DNA from: Metridium senile
Lineage: Eukaryota > Cnidaria > Anthozoa > Actiniaria > Metridiidae
Length of the DNA stretch: 64,000 nt
Direction of reading: 5' to 3'
Assembly: GCA_949775045.1 (NCBI GenBank)
Contig: OX459104.1
Location: 5,909,306 to 5,973,305, forward strand
Within the stretch, counting starts at the first letter, position 1. Each line of letters begins with the position of its first letter. A program made the position numbers and the translations under genes. The notes under the pieces are model-generated. The model had not been told where the DNA came from. It was given only the letters and a program-made list of their open reading frames with translations, and ran no database searches. Shown here in pieces: positions 1 to 10,515 of this stretch.

Positions 1-3000
1 CGCGTTTGTCTATCATTTATAAAAAGCACATCTTGGAAAAGTTTCATCAATAAATGGAACACGGACTTCCCGCTGCTTGTTGCGCATTGCCGGATAGGTG
101 GGGCGCGTTTGAGGAAATTTCTACAAACTGCTTTAACTGTACCAAATTTTGACCAGTCGATGTTATCAAGATCCCCAAAAGACAGGCAAAACATAAGTGG
201 TGTTTGACCTTGGTGATTTTCAATGTCGAATCTCGCTCCGTGGTTTTCTAGCTCTAACACCAGTTTCATTGTTAACTCTTCTGAAATGCCAAAGAAAGGA
301 AGTTGAGCGGTATAATGAAGTGCAGTGTTCCCGTCTCTATCTACACTGTTGGGGTTTGCACCCAGCTGAATCAAGACATTAAGCAACTCTAGAAGCTCAT
401 CGTCTAGAGGTTCATCAGTAAGATGCATTTCCAATGTCTCGATCAATCTCTTTTGCTCATCAATGTTTGCATAGGTTTTTGCAATTGTTACTGCTTTTGA
501 TGCAAATTTTTGATTGTGACCCTGTGATTCGCTATTGAAAAAACATGGAAATTTACTGTACATTATGTTGATTGTAGAAGTGAATACTTCGTCCCTCTGT
601 ATCCCATTGTCTGTGAATATATCTAGTATTTCCACTTTTTTGTCAGTTAAGTTTTTATCACATTGATGATCTATATAGAATGACAGCACGCTGAAATGAC
701 AGTTATCTGTATCATTTATTTTCGCACCTTTTTCAAGAAGTAGAGGAACTGTTTGTTTTGCGAATTTGGAAGTAACTGCATCAAACAATGGCGTTTTGCC
801 AAACCCGTCTCTTGTATTCACATCAGCTTTACCATGATCAACTATAGCTTCGATCGTATTAGGGTTTTCTCTTACAGCATTGAACAGGACGGTTTCTTGG
901 TTGATGTCTCGTGCATGGACATCAGCGCCAGCATCGATTAAAAAGCATACCATAGAAGCACTACTATATTTGGCAGCATAAAATAACGGCGTTTGTCCAT
1001 TATTATCGTTTATATTAACAGCCCCACCATTTTCGACAATTATTTGTACCAAGTCTTCATTGCCTTTTTTGATTGCATAGAACAAAGCAGTTATTCCTTG
1101 CTCATCACATACATTGACACAAGCACCCTTTTCAATCAACAGTTTTGCGATCTCTTCATTGTTAAGTTCGGCTGCAAACGTTAAAGCAGTCCTTCCATCT
1201 TCATCAGATACATTGACACCAGCACCATTTTCAATCAACAGTTTTGCGATGTCTTCATTGTTATGATTGGCTGCAAACATTAAAGCAGTCCTTCCATCGC
1301 TATCAGATACATTGACACTAGCACCCTTTTCAATCAACAGTTTTGCGATAACTTCATTGTTATGTTCGGCTGCAAACATCAAAGCAGTCTGTTCGTGATG
1401 TTCATCAGACATATTGACATCCGCACCCTTTTCAATCAACAGTTTTGCGATCTCTTTATTGTTGTGTTTGGCTGCAAGCATTAAAGCAGTCTGCCCAACA
1501 TAATCAGATACATTAACACCAGCACCCTTTTCTATCAGCAGTTTTGCAATCTCTTCGTGGTTATGTTCAGCTGCAAACATTAAATCAGTCTGACCAAGAT
1601 CATCAGATACATTGACACCAGCACCCTTTTCAATCAACAGTTTTGCGATGTCTTCATTGTTATGTTCGGCTGCAAACATTAAAGCAGTCTGTCCATGATA
1701 TTTATCAGATATATTGACATCCGCACCCTTTTCAATCAACAGTTTTACAATCTCTTTATTGTTATGTTTGGCTGCAAGCATTAAAGCAGTCTGACCAACA
1801 TCATCAGATACATTGACACCAGCACCCGTTTCAGTCAACAGTTTTGCGATGTCTTCATTGTTATGTTCGGCTGCAAACATTAAAGCAGTCTGTCCATGAT
1901 GTTCATCAGACATATTGACATCCGCACCCTTTTCAATCAACAGTTTTGCGATCTCTTTATTGTTGTGTTCGGCTGCAAGCATTAAAGCAGTCTGTCCATG
2001 ATATTTATCAGATATATTGACATCCGCACCCTTTTCAATCAACAGTTTTGCGATCTCTTTATTGTTGTGTTTGGCTGCAAGCATTAAAGCAGTCTGCCCA
2101 ACATAATCAGATACATTAACACCAGCACCCTTTTCTATCAGCAGTTTTGCAATCTCTTCGTGGTTATGTTCAGCTGCAAACATTAAAGCAGTCTGCCCAA
2201 GATCATCAGATACATTGACACCAGCACCCTTTTCAATCAACAGTTTTGCGATGTCTTCATTGTTATGTTCGGCTGCAAACATTAAAGCAGTCTGTCCATG
2301 ATATTTATCAGATATATTGACATCCGCACCCTTTTCAATCAACAGTTTTACAATCTCTTTATTGTTATGTTTGGCTGCAAGCATTAAAGCAGTCTGACCA
2401 ACATCATCAGATACATTGACACCAGCACCCGTTTCAGTCAACAGTTTTGCGATGTCTTCATTGTTATGTTCGGCTGCAAACATTAAAGCAGTCTGTCCAT
2501 GATGTTCATCAGACATATTGACATCCGCACCCTTTTCAATCAACAGTTTTGCGATCTCTTTATTGTTGTGTTCGGCTGCAAGCATTAAAGCAGTCTGTCC
2601 ATGATATTTATCAGATATATTGACATCCGCACCCTTTTCAATCAACAGTTTTGCGATCTCTTTATTGTTGTGTTTGGCTGCAAGCATTAAAGCAGTCTGC
2701 CCAACATAATCAGATACATTGACACCAGCACCCTTTTCAATCAACAGTTTTGCGATGTCTTCATTGTTATGTTCGGCTGCAAACATTAAAGCAGTCTGTC
2801 CATGATATTTATCAGATATATTGACACCAGCACCCTTTTCAATCAACAGTTTTGCGATGTCTTCATTGTTATGTTCGGCTGCAAACATTAAAGCAGTCTG
2901 TCCATGATATTTATCAGATATATTGACATCCGCACCCTTTTCAATCAACAGTTTTACAATCTCTTTATTGTTGTGTTTGGCTGCAAGCATTAAAGCAGTC

Positions 3001-4169
3001 TGCCCAAGATCATCAGATACATTGACACCAGCACCCTTTTCAATCAACAGTTTTGCGATGTCTTCATTGTTATGTTCGGCTGCAAACATTAAAGCAGTCT
3101 GTCCATGATATTTATCAGATATATTGACATCCGCACCCTTTTCAATCAACAGTTTTGCGAGCTCTTCGATGTTATGTTCGGCTGCGAGCATTAAAGCAGT
3201 CTGCCCATATTTATCAGATAAATTAACACCAGCACCCTTTTCTATCAGCAGTTTTGCGATCTCTTCGTTATTATGTTCGGCTGCAAACATTAAAGCAGTC
3301 TGCCCAACATAATCAGATACATTGACACCAGCACCCTTTTCTATCAGCAGTTTTGCAATCTCTTCGTGGTTATGTTCAGCTGCAAACATTAAATCAGTCT
3401 GACCAAGATCATCAGATACATTGACACCAGCACCCTTTTCAATCAACAGTTTTGCGATGTCTTCATTGTTATGTTCGGCTGCAAACATTAAAGCAGTCTG
3501 TCCATGATATTTATCAGATATATTGACATCCGCACCCTTTTCAATCAACAGTTTTACAATCTCTTTATTGTTGTGTTTGGCTGCAAGCATTAAAGCAGTC
3601 TGCCCAAGATCATCAGATACATTGACACCAGCACCCTTTTCAATCAACAGTTTTGCGATGTCTTCATTGTTATGTTCGGCTGCAAACATTAAAGCAGTCT
3701 GTCCATGATATTTATCAGATATATTGACATCCGCACCCTTTTCAATCAACAGTTTTGCGAGCTCTTCGATGTTATGTTCGGCTGCGAGCATTAAAGCAGT
3801 CTGCCCATATTTATCAGATAAATTAACACCAGCACCCTTTTCTATCAGCAGTTTTGCGATCTCTTCGTTATTATGTTCGGCTGCAAACATTAAAGCAGTG
3901 CGTCCACGATATTTATCAGATACATTGACACCAGCACCCTTTTCAATCAACAGTTTTGCGATCTCTTTATTGTTAAGTTTGGCTGCAAACATTAAAGCAG
4001 TCTTTCCATCTTGATCAGATATATTGACATCCGCACCACGAACAATTAGTTCCAGTGAACATTCACTGTCACCATCGAGTATAGCGTCCATTAAAGGAGT
4101 ACGACCATCATTCAAAACAACATTGACACCATCATCGTTTAGATTTTGGAAATGATCGTTTGACTCCAT
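1..4169 (-). CDS. Giant ankyrin-repeat protein, N-terminal part (runs off left edge)
   Basis: The minus strand is open from the ATG at 4169-4167 to the window edge, about 1389 codons with no stop found, so the 3' end is outside. After about 30 N-terminal residues the protein is a run of ankyrin repeats of 33 or 34 residues. A typical unit reads GQTALMFAAEHNNEDIAKLL then IEKGAGVN, with the family TALxxAA and LLxxGADVN signatures. About 30 well-conserved units lie between 4060 and 1020. Below 1000 the units are more divergent (for example DGNTALHYTAQ near 340), and the sequence below 140 has no clear repeat. No signal peptide or membrane segment is visible. A possible 3' splice site (TTTCCTTCATAG, about 4203) just upstream suggests a 5'UTR intron. 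Ankyrin stacks bind proteins; the partner and role cannot be told. Intact frame despite internal duplication argues for a live gene. Confidence 0.9.
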   Translation of the reverse strand, partial: MESNDHFQNLNDDGVNVVLNDGRTPLMDAILDGDSECSLELIVRGADVNISDQDGKTALMFAAKLNNKEIAKLLIEKGAGVNVSDKYRGRTALMFAAEHNNEEIAKLLIEKGAGVNLSDKYGQTALMLAAEHNIEELAKLLIEKGADVNISDKYHGQTALMFAAEHNNEDIAKLLIEKGAGVNVSDDLGQTALMLAAKHNNKEIVKLLIEKGADVNISDKYHGQTALMFAAEHNNEDIAKLLIEKGAGVNVSDDLGQTDLMFAAEHNHEEIAKLLIEKGAGVNVSDYVGQTALMFAAEHNNEEIAKLLIEKGAGVNLSDKYGQTALMLAAEHNIEELAKLLIEKGADVNISDKYHGQTALMFAAEHNNEDIAKLLIEKGAGVNVSDDLGQTALMLAAKHNNKEIVKLLIEKGADVNISDKYHGQTALMFAAEHNNEDIAKLLIEKGAGVNISDKYHGQTALMFAAEHNNEDIAKLLIEKGAGVNVSDYVGQTALMLAAKHNNKEIAKLLIEKGADVNISDKYHGQTALMLAAEHNNKEIAKLLIEKGADVNMSDEHHGQTALMFAAEHNNEDIAKLLTETGAGVNVSDDVGQTALMLAAKHNNKEIVKLLIEKGADVNISDKYHGQTALMFAAEHNNEDIAKLLIEKGAGVNVSDDLGQTALMFAAEHNHEEIAKLLIEKGAGVNVSDYVGQTALMLAAKHNNKEIAKLLIEKGADVNISDKYHGQTALMLAAEHNNKEIAKLLIEKGADVNMSDEHHGQTALMFAAEHNNEDIAKLLTETGAGVNVSDDVGQTALMLAAKHNNKEIVKLLIEKGADVNISDKYHGQTALMFAAEHNNEDIAKLLIEKGAGVNVSDDLGQTDLMFAAEHNHEEIAKLLIEKGAGVNVSDYVGQTALMLAAKHNNKEIAKLLIEKGADVNMSDEHHEQTALMFAAEHNNEVIAKLLIEKGASVNVSDSDGRTALMFAANHNNEDIAKLLIENGAGVNVSDEDGRTALTFAAELNNEEIAKLLIEKGACVNVCDEQGITALFYAIKKGNEDLVQIIVENGGAVNINDNNGQTPLFYAAKYSSASMVCFLIDAGADVHARDINQETVLFNAVRENPNTIEAIVDHGKADVNTRDGFGKTPLFDAVTSKFAKQTVPLLLEKGAKINDTDNCHFSVLSFYIDHQCDKNLTDKKVEILDIFTDNGIQRDEVFTSTINIMYSKFPCFFNSESQGHNQKFASKAVTIAKTYANIDEQKRLIETLEMHLTDEPLDDELLELLNVLIQLGANPNSVDRDGNTALHYTAQLPFFGISEELTMKLVLELENHGARFDIENHQGQTPLMFCLSFGDLDNIDWSKFGTVKAVCRNFLKRAPPIRQCATSSGKSVFHLLMKLFQDVLFINDRQT
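1452..2657. repeat. Higher-order tandem duplication, 2 x 603 bp, inside ankyrin gene
   Basis: Blocks 1452-2054 and 2055-2657 are almost identical and each encodes six ankyrin units (201 codons, three of 34 and three of 33 residues). Diagnostic variants recur exactly 603 bp apart, such as CCCGTTTCAGTCAACAG at 1825 and 2428 and CTATCAGCAG at 1532 and 2135. The latter recurs at 3341, 1809 bp (3 x 603) from the first. Block length is a multiple of three, so the frame is kept. Confidence 0.9.
2920..3920. repeat. Higher-order duplication, 600-bp period, inside ankyrin gene
   Basis: The stretch 2920-3320 recurs essentially unchanged at 3520-3920. It represents a second six-unit ankyrin block with a slightly different period (600 bp) from the neighbouring 603-bp block, consistent with repeated unequal exchange. 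Confidence 0.88.
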
Positions 4170-4251
4170 CTTGATATTGAGTAAACTTAATAATTGTATT
4201 CCTATGAAGGAAACAATTAAATCATAATGATTAATTTCATAAAACGTTCTC

Positions 4252-4252
<1 letters not shown>

Positions 4253-4283
<31 letters not shown>
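4253..4283. repeat. Poly-C tract, 31 bp
   Basis: Uninterrupted C run 84 bp upstream of the ankyrin start codon (G-rich on the coding strand). It could form a G-quadruplex on the coding strand; exact length is vulnerable to sequencing error. Confidence 0.9.
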
Positions 4284-5238
4284 ACCACCCCTCACTTGAA
4301 ATGAAATGAAATTGCTGCTAATACTTCCGGTATCCAATTTTATCTATCAACTGCCTATTGTAAGCATAACAGTCAGTCTAAATCTGGCCAAGATATATTA
4401 CAAGTGTACCTTTACATGGAGTAATATGTGCTACATTCTTCAATCTTCACATAATGACATCATCAAATGAGCTGGAAACACACTAACGAAGATATGAGAG
4501 ACAGGATATCATGCAACATTTGCGGGAATCCTGGGCTGGAACAAACAAAATAGAACTCAAAGTTACAAATATTTGGATGAAGTTCCAGAAATCATTAACC
4601 TTAACCGTTACAATGGTTTTCAAAAATCTATAAAACTAATTCATTTTTGATTTTAATAACCATATCGGTGACGTGATAACAAGAGAAACATTATTATAAT
4701 GATTGAGTGTAAACCAGTGCAGCATCGGCATCAGTATGAGCAGAGGCAGCCCAAGCTCTGGATTCTAGACCGTTTACAAGGAATGAATGGGGGATTAATG
4801 TAAAGTATTGTCAAGAAATAAAGTCACTTGTCCTTTTTGTGTGTTTCAAAGTTTAATTACTATCTTACTATCTACTATCTATAGTTTTTAACAAGTTTTA
4901 ATCATCTACCATGCATTCCTTGTAAAAGATCTCGAATCAAGAACTTGAGCCAGTACCTTTGCCATAAGCAAAAGTATATTTTATAAGCATAAGCATTGAA
5001 ATTCATTGTCTGCAACGCGTCCCAACAAATCCCAGGTGCCTTGAAGTCCAAATATGTTTCTACTACGCCATTATATGCCAACGTTTTTATAATTATTGTA
5101 CGGTTTGAGCAATTGTTAATCGCGATTTTTATCAACCTGTAAAGATATTAAACTACTGCTATTCATTCAATTGGAACAGAATTTCAGCCCAAAATATAGA
5201 GTGTAATGGTTAGCGAACCTTTTAAGAACCATTCAACC
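4284..5238. other. AT-rich intergenic stretch, no gene seen
   Basis: No convincing coding or RNA feature. The 77-codon minus ORF at 4902-5135 has no recognisable composition or splice context. The last ~60 bp (about 5185-5243) match the left flank of the local repeat at 16060-16100 and form the host sequence of the TIR element that follows. Confidence 0.6.
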
Positions 5239-5243
5239 ATAAG

Positions 5244-5297
5244 CAGTCCGGGTTATAGTCAAATCTAACTATGCGTATGACGTCACGATTCTATTGT
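5244..5297 (+). repeat. Left terminal inverted repeat of CAGTCC element
   Basis: Fifty-four bp, mirrored at 12288-12345. Contains a perfect TGACGTCA palindrome at 5278-5285. ATAAG target duplication at 5239-5243. Confidence 0.85.
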
Positions 5298-5370
5298 CTT
5301 TCGGATCATAACACGAGGAGACTACGAAACGACGATGTGACTCACTTCGGCCTCAATATTTTTGTCTTCT

Positions 5371-8300
5371 ATGTTTTACCGGATGTTTCCGAACACATAT
5401 CGATTCGAAGGTGACAAGAGATTACACATATTTCGTTCAAACAGCAAGGAAAGACTTACTCGAAGAGAAAAAGCCTATTTAAGTTCACTAGATGTCGCCA
5501 TCTTTGATAATGATCAAATGGTAAGTAATGGAATGTCTTGTGTTGTGTTGGGTTAGCTAATTTTGATTAAACTAGATATAATTTTCCCTTCAAGGCAAGT
5601 AAATAAAGCGTGTATGTGTGAAGTTTCGGCATGGTAACCCTCGTATTTTTTTGGTAACCAACTTTCAAAGTTTGAGATATGAAATGAATGCCTCCTATGT
5701 ATACGAAGCTTTCTCGGTGTCGCTAGTTTGTAAAGGGAAATTATGATTTGTGTGCGGTGCTGTAATGTATTGGGCTACCTGTGTATTCATGTATTGGGCT
5801 ACCTGTGTAGTCAAATGGTTCAACTTGATCAGTAAAGAAATGAAGCGAGAGCGTGTAGTTGTTCGTCGTTTTGCTCGTATGTTTCGACGGCCTTAGTGGA
5901 CCAAAACTCTACATTGGCGACGAGAATGGACCTGAAAAGTCATCTTCCAGTTTTTGACCTCTCGGGACCGGCTTCTAAGGTTTCTGAGCGCTGGAGAAAG
6001 TGGAAAAGGGCGTTCGAATATTACGCCGAAGGTCAAAGTATAACGAATGCCAAGAAAAAAAACGCTCAATTACTACATTATGCTGGAATGGACCTCAAAG
6101 ATTTGTTCGAAGATCTTCCAGACCCTGGACCGGTTCCAGATAGTGATGATGAGTATAAGAAAGCTATAAGAAAGCTGGATAATCGTTTTAAAGCCGAGGA
6201 TAACTTTCCTTACGAGAGACACGTGTTTCGTCAACTGGTGTTCTTTGAAGGCGAAACGGCTGACCAGTTTGTAACAAGACTTCGAAAGCAAGCAAGACAT
6301 TGTAATTTTGGAGGCACTCTTGAGGATAATTTACATGATCAACTCATAGAGCGAGCGAAAGACCTGGAACTGAAAAAACGTTTACTAGCAACTAACAACA
6401 TCACCTTAGAAGTAGCTCTCGTCAAGACACGAGCATGGGAGAGTGCTAACCTTCAAGTTAAGGATATGTCCGGCGGTACTTCGAAGGAAACCGTCAATTC
6501 TGTGAAAGAAAAAAGGAAACTCAACTGTTACAACTGTGGAAAAGAAGGACATTTTGCGAAAGACCAAAGTTGCCCGGCCAGGAAAAGGAAATGTGCGAAA
6601 TGTTCTAAAACGGGACACTTTGCAGCTTGCTGTAGAAGTGGAAGAGAAGAAACTAGCAAAGAATCGGGACAGTCTGGACGGAGAGGACGTGGTCGTGGTC
6701 GTCAGAGACGTGGTTCATCAAATGTGGTTGCTGATAAAGGAGATTCAAGTGATAATAACTTCGCATTTAGCGTTGCGGGACAAGAAACTGGGGTGAATTC
6801 TGTTCTGAACGAGCCATTGGTACCTGTGAGTATAAATGGAATTGTTAAACCTGTTCTAATAGACTCTGGCTTGGTAAGTAACCTGATTAATGTTAAAGAA
6901 TATAAAGAGTAACAAGCACAAGGTATGAATGCTAGTTTGTCAAAGTGTGATAAAAAAAACTGTTTGCCTACGGAGGAAAGCAGCTCACAGTAATTGGCCA
7001 ATTTACAGCGGAATTGAAGATCAATGATAAGAAAATCCAGTCTGAATTTGTTGTAACTGACAAAGGACGGTGCCTGTTGGGGCATTCTTCATCTGTTCAA
7101 TTGGAAATTTTGAAAATTGGTTATACACGTGCAACTAGTATTGAGACTGATGACATTGGGTCATTTTTGCAAGCAAAATATCCTAAAGTATTCACGGGGA
7201 TTGGGAAACTAACTGATTACAAGCTTAAGTTATACATTGATGCAAGCGTAGCACCAGTCGCACAAAAGCCGAGACGGGTTCCCTTTGCGCTCCGTGACAA
7301 GGTTACTGCTAAAGTACAGGATTTGATCGACAAAGATATTGTGGAGAGGGTAGAGGGGCCCACTTCCTGGGTTAGTCCCATTGTTGTTGCGCCTAAGCTA
7401 TCAGGAGATATACGCCTATGTGTAGATATGCGCCGTGCTAACAAAGCAATTATTAGAGAAATAATTCATATGCCTACTGTAGACGAAGTACTAGAGAATT
7501 TCAATGGAGGAACAATATTTTCTAAACTTGATCTTCGTTTAGGGTTTCACCAACTTTTGCCACCCACGATGGATTGTTCCGGTACAAGAGGTTCATGTTT
7601 GGAGTTAGCTCAGCGCCTGAAAAGTACCATCACATTGTCAGGCAAGTCATAGCCGGGATCAACGGTGTCCAAAATATTGCTGATGACTTGGTAGTGTACG
7701 GCAAAGATCGCCAGGTTCATGACAAGAACCTAGAAGATGTGATCAAGCGGCTTGAAGAAAGGAACCTGACCCTAAACTTGGAGAAATGTTCATTTAAAAT
7801 GGACAAGGTTGATTTCATGGGCCTATTATTGTCCAAATATGGGATTGGACCAACCGAAAAGAGAGTCAAGGCTGTTCTGGAGGCAACTCCACCCACATCT
7901 GCTCTTGAAGTACGTAGCTTCTTAGGCATGGTTGGTTTCAGCTCACGCGTTATACCTAACTTCTCTACGATTTCCGAGCCACTGCGAATGTTGACAAGAC
8001 AAAACACGCTTTTCAAGTGGGGTACAGAACAGCAGAACGCTTTTGTGGAATTAAAGAAAGCACTGGCCACTGCCCCAGTGTTGGCCTACTACGACAAAGA
8101 TGCTCACACCAGTGTAGTTACAGATGCAAGTCCCATCGGATTAGGAGCTGTGCTTATCCAAGAAAAGGACGGTGTAAGTAAGGTAGTGTGTTATGCAAGT
8201 CGCAGTCTTAGTGATGTAGAACGACGTTACAGCCAGACGGAAAAGGAAGCACTCGGGATTGTCTGGGGATGCGAAAGGTTTGATTTATATCTTCAAGGTC

Positions 8301-10515
8301 TGGAAACCTTTGATCTAATCAAAGATCACGAACCGTTGAAGGTGATATACTCCAGTAGGTCCAAGCCCTCAGCTCGTATTGAACGATGGGTTTTGCGCCT
8401 GCAACCCTACCACTACAGAGTCCGCTGCATCATGTCTAAGGAGAATATAGCCGATGCTCTCTCAAGGCTTACGGAACGGAAACCTGGCAACCAGCACAAA
8501 TCTGATGACGAGTATGTTCGGGCAGTTGCCCTGCAGTTAGTACCTGCCGCAATGAGTGTCCAGGAAATAGAGAAAACGTCTGCAGAAGACGAAGAGCTAC
8601 GAAAAGTCAAGGACTGCTTAGTAAGTGGAAACTGGGAGGACTGCCCAAAGAAATATTTGCCTGTTAGAAATGAATTGACATACATTGGACATGTCATCTT
8701 GCGTGGGACAAGAATTGTGGTACCGACAGTGTTGAGAAAGAGAGTTACCGAGCTTGCCCATGAAGGCCATCAAGGAATCTTTAAGACGAAGGAAAGGTTA
8801 CGGACCAAGGTGTGGTGGCCAGGCATCGACCGGGATGCAGAAAGGAAGTGTCGTGAGTGTTATGGATGCCAAGTCGTCGTTAGAGAGTACAGACCGCCAC
8901 CTGTAAAAGCCTCAAAGATATCTGACAGGCCTTGGCAAGACCTAGCTCTTGACTTAATGGGTCCAATGCCTACTGGTACACTGAACATTTGATAGTACTA
9001 GTTGACTACTACAGCAGATGGATGGAAGTCGACATAACACGTTCTACCAACTCAAAGAAGATTGTAAAGGTATTAGATGTTCATTTTGCTAGGTACGGAG
9101 TGCCCAAGTCCCTGCGAACAGACAACGCGCCAAATCTTGTGTCAGCAGAGATAGAGAAGTATCTGGCCGAGATGGAAGTGGAGCACAAGTTGACAACGCC
9201 GCTATGGCCCAGAGCAAATGGGGAAGTCGAGAGACAAAACAAGACACTTCTGAAAGCGATAAGAGCTGCTCACGCAGAAAACAAAAATTGGCGAACTGAG
9301 TTGAAAAAGTTCTTACTGGCATACCGATCGACCCCTCACACAACAACTGGAAAGAGCCCATCAGAACTGCTATTTGGCAGAAATCTAAGCACGAAGTTAC
9401 CCGATGTTGGAGAAAGAGGTGAAGAAATCGACTACAGAGAACAACAAGTGAGAGATCATGATGCGGAAAAGAAGCAGTCTTCCGCTGATTATGCGGACAA
9501 GAAAGGTCATGCAGTGGAGAAAAATCTGAAAACAGGAGACCTAGTGCTGCTTGAAAAGAAAAGAGAAAACAAGATGTCCCCTGCCTATGAAAGTGAGCCT
9601 TATAAGGTTGCAGCACGTTACGGAGACCAGATTCTTATTGAGTCCCCTCAAGGGGTGAGATACAAACGGAACATCAAACATGTGAAACAATTTGTCCAAC
9701 CTAGCTTTGACGAAATCCCAGAGAGACCAGTTGAGCTCAGCCAGCCCAATCCTGAGGTAACAGTACCACCTCTCGCAGAGACAAGTGCGGGAGCAGATTC
9801 TACAGCGATGCCTGAAAGCGCAGAGATGCCTGAAAGCGCAGAGATGCCTACTCTTAGAAGATCTACAAGGACTTCAAAGCCGATAGAAAGATATAAGGAT
9901 TAGACTTTTGATTGAACACTCGTAGATATAAGGATTAGACATTTGATTGAACACTCATAGATAGACGGAATGGACATTTGATTGAACACTCACTCGTAGA
10001 TATAAGGATTGGACATTTAATTGAGGACTACTTACGTTAATGTTTAGTAAGTTAGTTCTATTTGTAAACAAGGGGAGGAATGTAATGTATTGGGCTACCT
10101 GTGTATTCATGTATTGGGCTACCTGTGTAGTCACATGGTTCAACTTGATCAGTAAAGAAGTGAAGCGAGAGCGTGTAGTTGTTCGTCGTTTTGCTCGTAT
10201 GTTTCGACGGCCTTAGTAGCCCAAAACTCTACAGGTGCAAAAGCCGAAGAGTGATTGTATAATTCATCAAAATACGTTACAGAATACAGAACTGAGTTTT
10301 CATGTATATCAGTATAGACTGGCGAGCATAATTGCTAGTTTATACTAAATGATTTGGTTGCTTCATGTTAAAAATTAGCTAGCTAGTAAGGTCAACATGT
10401 GTATGTATGATTCCTGATTTCTGGTTTCTGGTTTCAGGTTTTATCTGATATGAAGCGGAGCAAAGCCGTTTCAATGTCTACTATTAAAAGCATCAAAAGC
10501 TTCTATATTATATAA
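5371..10515 (+). CDS. Possible small two-exon gene interrupted by gypsy element in its intron
   Basis: Exon 1 runs from ATG 5371 to 5520 and ends at a strong donor (ATG then GTAAGTAATG). Exon 2 starts at 10438 after a good acceptor (TTTCTGGTTTCAG), stays in the same phase and stops at TAA 10513-10515, with AATAAA at 10537-10542. The product would be about 75 aa, basic, with parts RLHIFRSNSKERLTRREKAY and SLDVAIFDNDQ; I do not recognise it. The predicted intron contains the whole LTR element at 5761-10233; without it the intron would be about 440 bp. Both exons lie within the CAGTCC inverted repeats, so this may be an element-encoded gene. Splice junctions are inferred. Confidence 0.4.
5761..5913 (+). 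repeat. 5' LTR (153 bp)
   Basis: TG...CA ends. It contains an internal tandem duplication of ATGTATTGGGCTACCTGTGT, also present in the 3' LTR. About 97% identical to the 3' LTR, implying a fairly recent insertion. Confidence 0.96.
5915..5924 (+). promoter_or_regulatory. Primer-binding site (tRNA-Ser-like)
   Basis: TGGCGACGAG, one base after the LTR, is complementary to the 3' end of a tRNA-Ser(GCU)-type acceptor (…CTCGTCGCCA as I recall it from animals). The gag ATG follows two bases later at 5926. Confidence 0.7.
5926..6912 (+). CDS. Gag with two CCHC zinc knuckles and start of protease
   Basis: The ORF from ATG 5926 gives a 328-residue Gag of a Ty3/gypsy element, which would form the particle and package the RNA. 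A capsid-like helical region comes first, then two zinc knuckles at about residues 200-240 (CYNCGKEGH… and CAKCSKTGHFAACC). A basic Gly/Arg stretch (RRGRGRGRQRRG) follows, then the beginning of an aspartic protease with a DSG active-site triad near 6862. The ORF stops at TAA 6910-6912, inside the protease. Homologous coding sequence resumes downstream in another frame, so this stop is a lesion rather than the natural gag end. The same frame is open back to 5896 but the ATG after the primer site is the likely start. Confidence 0.93.
   Translation: MDLKSHLPVFDLSGPASKVSERWRKWKRAFEYYAEGQSITNAKKKNAQLLHYAGMDLKDLFEDLPDPGPVPDSDDEYKKAIRKLDNRFKAEDNFPYERHVFRQLVFFEGETADQFVTRLRKQARHCNFGGTLEDNLHDQLIERAKDLELKKRLLATNNITLEVALVKTRAWESANLQVKDMSGGTSKETVNSVKEKRKLNCYNCGKEGHFAKDQSCPARKRKCAKCSKTGHFAACCRSGREETSKESGQSGRRGRGRGRQRRGSSNVVADKGDSSDNNFAFSVAGQETGVNSVLNEPLVPVSINGIVKPVLIDSGLVSNLINVKEYKE
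6913..9903 (+). pseudogene. Broken pol: protease end, reverse transcriptase, RNase H, integrase
   Basis: Pol coding sequence in three frames. After the protease stop at 6910, frame changes near the A-run at 6951-6960 and resumes through 7014-7560 (RT N-terminal half, LDLRLGFHQL). An out-of-frame deletion near 7560-7575 removes part of RT motif B. The next ORF holds the RT active site (IADDLVVYGK, about 7680) and RNase H (TDAS, EKEAL, NIADALSRL). It also holds the integrase HHCC finger (8758-8875) and first catalytic Asp (about 8951). A one-base frameshift near 8985 moves to a last ORF carrying RTDNAPN (second Asp) and NGEVERQ (Glu), the D-D-E integrase core, and a C-terminal tail with duplicated MPESAE and the RRSTRTSKP motif. 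Stop at 9901-9903. Confidence 0.93.
9889..10023 (+). repeat. Short imperfect tandem repeat in 3' end of the gypsy element
   Basis: About three and a half copies of a unit containing GATATAAGGATTAGACATTT and GATTGAACACTC, spanning the end of pol and the untranslated region before the purine tract. Confidence 0.75.
10070..10080 (+). promoter_or_regulatory. Polypurine tract
   Basis: AAGGGGAGGAA directly abuts the 3' LTR, the expected site of plus-strand DNA priming in LTR elements. Confidence 0.9.
10081..10233 (+). repeat. 3' LTR (153 bp)
   Basis: Same length as the 5' LTR with four substitutions. Followed by the GGTGC target duplication at 10234-10238. Confidence 0.96.

Larger units (their letters stand above)
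5761..10233 (+). mobile_element. Ty3/gypsy LTR retrotransposon, 4473 bp, full-length but coding-defective
   Basis: Two 153-bp LTRs (5761-5913, 10081-10233) start TGTAATG and end CTACA and differ at only four positions. A perfect 5-bp target duplication GGTGC flanks them (5756-5760, 10234-10238). A primer-binding site follows the 5' LTR and a purine tract precedes the 3' LTR. Order inside is gag with two zinc knuckles, protease, reverse transcriptase, RNase H, integrase: the Ty3/gypsy order. The short LTRs, lack of env and tRNA-Ser-like priming site suggest a Mag-type lineage (inference). The reading frame has several breaks, so it cannot be autonomous as it stands. Confidence 0.97.

Noticed and set aside
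1021..4014. CRISPR-like regularly spaced repeats
   Set aside because: Period of 99-102 bp with no unique spacers; minus-strand translation is a classic ankyrin array.
4902..5135. 77-codon minus ORF
   Set aside because: No homology that I can recognise, no splice or promoter context, and composition is like the surrounding AT-rich DNA.
9089..9616. 175-codon minus ORF
   Set aside because: Antisense shadow of the integrase region.
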